From the NCBI GenBank assembly GCA_001772335.1, contig METM01000003.1:168-47634 (forward strand): a stretch of DNA of 47,467 nt, read 5' to 3'. The position numbers were made by a program, and so were the translations under genes. The DNA is from a candidate division WOR-1 bacterium RIFCSPHIGHO2_01_FULL_53_15. Its GTDB lineage: Bacteria; Margulisbacteria; WOR-1; O2-12-FULL-45-9; XYB2-FULL-48-7. Positions 43,557 to 47,467 of this stretch are shown here, piece by piece (within the stretch, counting starts at the first letter, position 1; the number at the start of each line of letters is the position of its first letter). The notes under the pieces are model-generated. The model did no database searches, was not told where the DNA came from, and was given only the letters and a program-made list of their open reading frames with translations.

Positions 43557-44572
43557 CGCATTGACCCAGCAAACTGCTCAAATAATGTTGAGTTCCCGTA
43601 AATATGATGATCATCATTGGCTTTTATGCGTTTTTGCGCACCCAATGAATTACGTTCCCAAAACACTCCGTCATGGTACCCTTGAATTGTTTTGTCATCA
43701 TTAGCAATATCAAGTCTTTTTTCTGCCAAACAAGCATAATAATTATCAATTTCTATGCCACAATAATTACGATGTAATTTCTTTGCAACCACTGAAGTTG
43801 TGCCAGACCCCAAGAATGGATCGAAAACCAAATCGCCCGCCTTCGAACTCGCTAGAATAATTTTAGCTAATAATTTTTCCGGTTTTTGTGTTGGGTGCTC
43901 TGTATTCTCAGCCATTGACCAATAAGGGATTGTTATGTCTGTCCATATATTTGATGGATGTGTTATTCGGAAAGCCCCTTCTTCGCTATCAATCCAATCC
44001 TTTGGGTTGCCATCTTTATCTTTGTAGGGGGCAACGACTTTTCTTTTTAATTTAACCGAGTCAACGTCAAAATGGTATTCCTTTGATACTGTGCCATACC
44101 ATATGTCTTCAATGCAATTTTTCCAGTTACTTAGCGCGCCTCTTCCTTTTTCTCGCTCCCAAGTAATTCTGTTCCTAATAATAAAATATTTCGACATGAC
44201 ATTGTAAATCGCGCTGCTCGACTTCCAATCACCACAGATATAAATTGAGGCTGTTGGCTTGAGTAGTCTTAATAAACTTGACAACCACGAATCAATATAC
44301 TTTTCATACTCAACTGTTTCCATTTCCCTGAAATCCTGTATATTAAACTTTTTGTTTAAATTATAGGGGGGGTCAACAAACAATAAGTCAATAAATTTGT
44401 CCGGGAGATATTTAATTGCCTCAAAAATGTCTTGGTTTATTGTTGTGTTTGCGATTTCTTTGAGGGAAGCTTTTTTATGTAAATTGATTAGTTGCTTTGA
44501 GTAATAGTTAATTTCGCTTTTATCTAAAAGAATAGTTTGATTTCTTGGTGCCCTTTGTTTTTCTTGATTCAT
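43553..44572 (-). CDS. DNA methyltransferase (N6-adenine/N4-cytosine, beta class)
   Basis: 339 residues. Catalytic motif DPPY at 67-70 (FVDPPYNLNKKF) precedes the SAM-binding motif FLGSG at 253-257 (FDPFLGSGTTS), the order of beta-class amino-methyltransferases; HPTQKPEKLL lies just before the latter. The region between (about 140-215) would be the target-recognition domain. It protects DNA from the adjacent endonuclease. TATAAT stands 8 bases before the ATG and no ribosome-binding site is visible, so the first gene of the RM operon appears leaderless. AT-rich. Confidence 0.9.
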   Translation of the reverse strand: MNQEKQRAPRNQTILLDKSEINYYSKQLINLHKKASLKEIANTTINQDIFEAIKYLPDKFIDLLFVDPPYNLNKKFNIQDFREMETVEYEKYIDSWLSSLLRLLKPTASIYICGDWKSSSAIYNVMSKYFIIRNRITWEREKGRGALSNWKNCIEDIWYGTVSKEYHFDVDSVKLKRKVVAPYKDKDGNPKDWIDSEEGAFRITHPSNIWTDITIPYWSMAENTEHPTQKPEKLLAKIILASSKAGDLVFDPFLGSGTTSVVAKKLHRNYCGIEIDNYYACLAEKRLDIANDDKTIQGYHDGVFWERNSLGAQKRIKANDDHHIYGNSTLFEQFAGSMR

Positions 44573-44580
44573 AGGTCTAT

Positions 44581-44586
44581 ATTATA
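44581..44586 (-). promoter_or_regulatory. -10 box of a leaderless promoter for the RM operon
   Basis: Perfect TATAAT on the minus strand, 8 bases before the methyltransferase ATG (44572). No good -35 at 16-18 bases. The rest of the 124-base gap up to ligA shows only the hairpin at 44683-44712. Confidence 0.5.
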
Positions 44587-44682
44587 ATACAAACGGCTCT
44601 CGTTGGGGGAACTTTCTTCGTTTTATTTGCAATTATTGAAAATAATGACATTCTACTCACCCGCCATAAATAATGTATTCTC

Positions 44683-46706
<2,024 letters not shown>

Positions 46707-47467
46707 CTATACTCCCGCTTTTAAGCCAGCCAGCACTTCTGCCGGGTCAATAACCACCGACGCTAAAATGCCGGCTTTGGCCATGGTGACGATTGTCTCC
46801 ATCTCGATCGCCTGGGACAGGTGGAACGGATGGGCGTAGAAACGCTCAAGTTTTGACAGATGGGCCCCGCAGCCCAATTCGTCACCTATGTCCATTGCTA
46901 ATTGGCGGATGTAGGTGCCTTTTGAACAAAGGACAGTGAAAGCGATAACTTCGTGCGTCTCCAACCCTCTCCCTCCGGGAGAGGGGGGCGTGTTTAGCGC
47001 TGGCGGGTGAGGGCTAATAAGTTTCAATTCGTAAATCTTAACTTTTCGAGGCTCGCGCTTAACCTCGATCCCCTGCCTCGCCAGTTCGTACAGCTTTTTG
47101 CCTTTGATCTTTACAGCCGAATACATGGGCGGCACCTGCTCGATCTCGCCGGTGTATTTCTTAAATATATTTGCAATTTCTTCTCTGTTTGCTCTGATAC
47201 TCTGATCATCTGATTCTCTCACCCTGATATTCTGATCATCTGATATTCTCTTGCCTTCTGCATCCCCAGTGTCAGTCCTTACCCCAAGAACCATCTCCCC
47301 ATTATAACCCTTGTCCCCGTTGAGAAAATATTGAATTGACTTGGTGGCCTTGCCTAAGAAAACGGGGAGAACGCCGGTCGCCATTGGGTCAAGGGTGCCG
47401 GAGTGGCCGACCTTTTTGACGCGCGTCAGGTTCCTGATCTTTCCGACAACATCGAAGGAAGTCCAGC
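46707..47467 (-). CDS. truB: tRNA pseudouridine-55 synthase, 5' end outside the window
   Basis: Makes pseudouridine 55 in the T loop of tRNAs. The frame is open to the window edge; the first visible residues (WTSFDVVGKIRNLTRVKKVGH) and catalytic Asp in GHSGTLDPMATGVLP show that only about 10-15 N-terminal residues are missing, so the ATG at 47384 is internal. Later motifs are YSAVKIKGKKLYELAR and CSKGTYIRQLAMDIG. Two repeats are in frame: an octamer array (47193-47248) and a palindrome encoding PPSPGGRG (46965-46985). ligA follows directly. Confidence 0.95.
   Translation of the reverse strand, partial: WTSFDVVGKIRNLTRVKKVGHSGTLDPMATGVLPVFLGKATKSIQYFLNGDKGYNGEMVLGVRTDTGDAEGKRISDDQNIRVRESDDQSIRANREEIANIFKKYTGEIEQVPPMYSAVKIKGKKLYELARQGIEVKREPRKVKIYELKLISPHPPALNTPPSPGGRGLETHEVIAFTVLCSKGTYIRQLAMDIGDELGCGAHLSKLERFYAHPFHLSQAIEMETIVTMAKAGILASVVIDPAEVLAGLKAGV
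46965..46985. repeat. Palindrome inserted in truB (PSPGGRG element)
   Basis: Perfect 9-bp arms CCCTCTCCC (46965-46973) and GGGAGAGGG (46977-46985) with a 3-nt loop. It encodes PPSPGGRGL between the conserved IYELKL and VIAFTVLCSKGTYIR strands of TruB, lengthening a surface loop. The arms match the outer arms of the dxs-tail element at 4231-4292. Confidence 0.85.
47193..47248. repeat. Octamer tandem array inside truB (unit TCTGATNN)
   Basis: Units such as TCTGATAC, TCTGATCA, TCTGATTC recur every 8 nt, interrupted once by a 2-nt phase shift, over 56 bases. They encode RISDDQNIRVRESDDQSIR after the conserved LGVRTDTGDAEG segment. It is the only array seen with an 8-nt rather than 7-nt period; 8 nt keeps frame only every three units. 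Confidence 0.85.

Overview
The window is a gene-dense stretch of bacterial chromosome made almost entirely of housekeeping genes, with two AT-rich accessory patches. I see no rRNA, tRNA or CRISPR array. An LptD/OstA-like protein implies an outer membrane (diderm cell). A CBS-less GuaB3-type IMP dehydrogenase, common in cyanobacteria and actinobacteria, together with compact gene variants (PheT without its tRNA-binding domain, a one-domain M24 peptidase, a PDZ-less HtrA), would fit an uncultured lineage such as Margulisbacteria/Saganbacteria. That placement is a guess from gene content, not a demonstrated affiliation.

Layout. 1-2.1 kb (+): end of phosphoglucomutase, then pgi. 2.1-8.35 kb (-): an isoprenoid/C1 operon aroQ-pepQ-ispD-DUF212-dxs-fhs-folE. 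8.36-11.7 kb (+): pbp1A and a second phosphohexomutase. 11.7-15.7 kb (-): glyA, ftsE, ftsX and a SurA_N-TPR protein. 15.8-19.7 kb (+): a zinc-ribbon protein, truncated HtrA, guaB3, guaA. 19.7-27.2 kb (-): dnaB-lptD-tmk-alaS-ruvX-mltG. 27.2-28.9 kb (-): a DUF2283/AbrB/PIN cassette and an HTH-PD-(D/E)XK nuclease, both AT-rich. 29.0-38.6 kb (-): repair and replication genes dnaE-hisI, uvrA with a 37-residue membrane protein, a DUF5679 zinc ribbon, mutS and a lone nucleotidyltransferase. 38.6-42.4 kb (-): pheS-pheT and a SpoU methyltransferase. 42.4-44.7 kb: a mobile-looking restriction-modification island with a decayed Y1 transposase. 44.7 kb to the end (-): ligA and partial truB.

Three non-coding themes stand out. 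(1) At least nine genes have a sigma70-type -10 box only 6-11 nt before the start codon, implying leaderless or nearly leaderless mRNAs; one divergent pair shares a -35 box and another promoter sits inside a terminator hairpin. (2) Short arrays with a strict 7-nt (once 8-nt) period, and short perfect palindromes, lie in frame inside essential genes (fhs, ispD, pgm-like, dnaE, mutS, pheT, pheS, spoU, ligA, truB, the dxs tail). One family (TTACCCC/ATACCCC) occurs both between genes and inside ligA. They look like assimilated small mobile or expanding repeats. (3) A pair of inverted REP-like hairpins with a compensatory base-pair change flanks the restriction-modification island and its transposase remnant. 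The three convergent gene pairs all overlap at their 3' ends, leaving no room for ordinary terminators.
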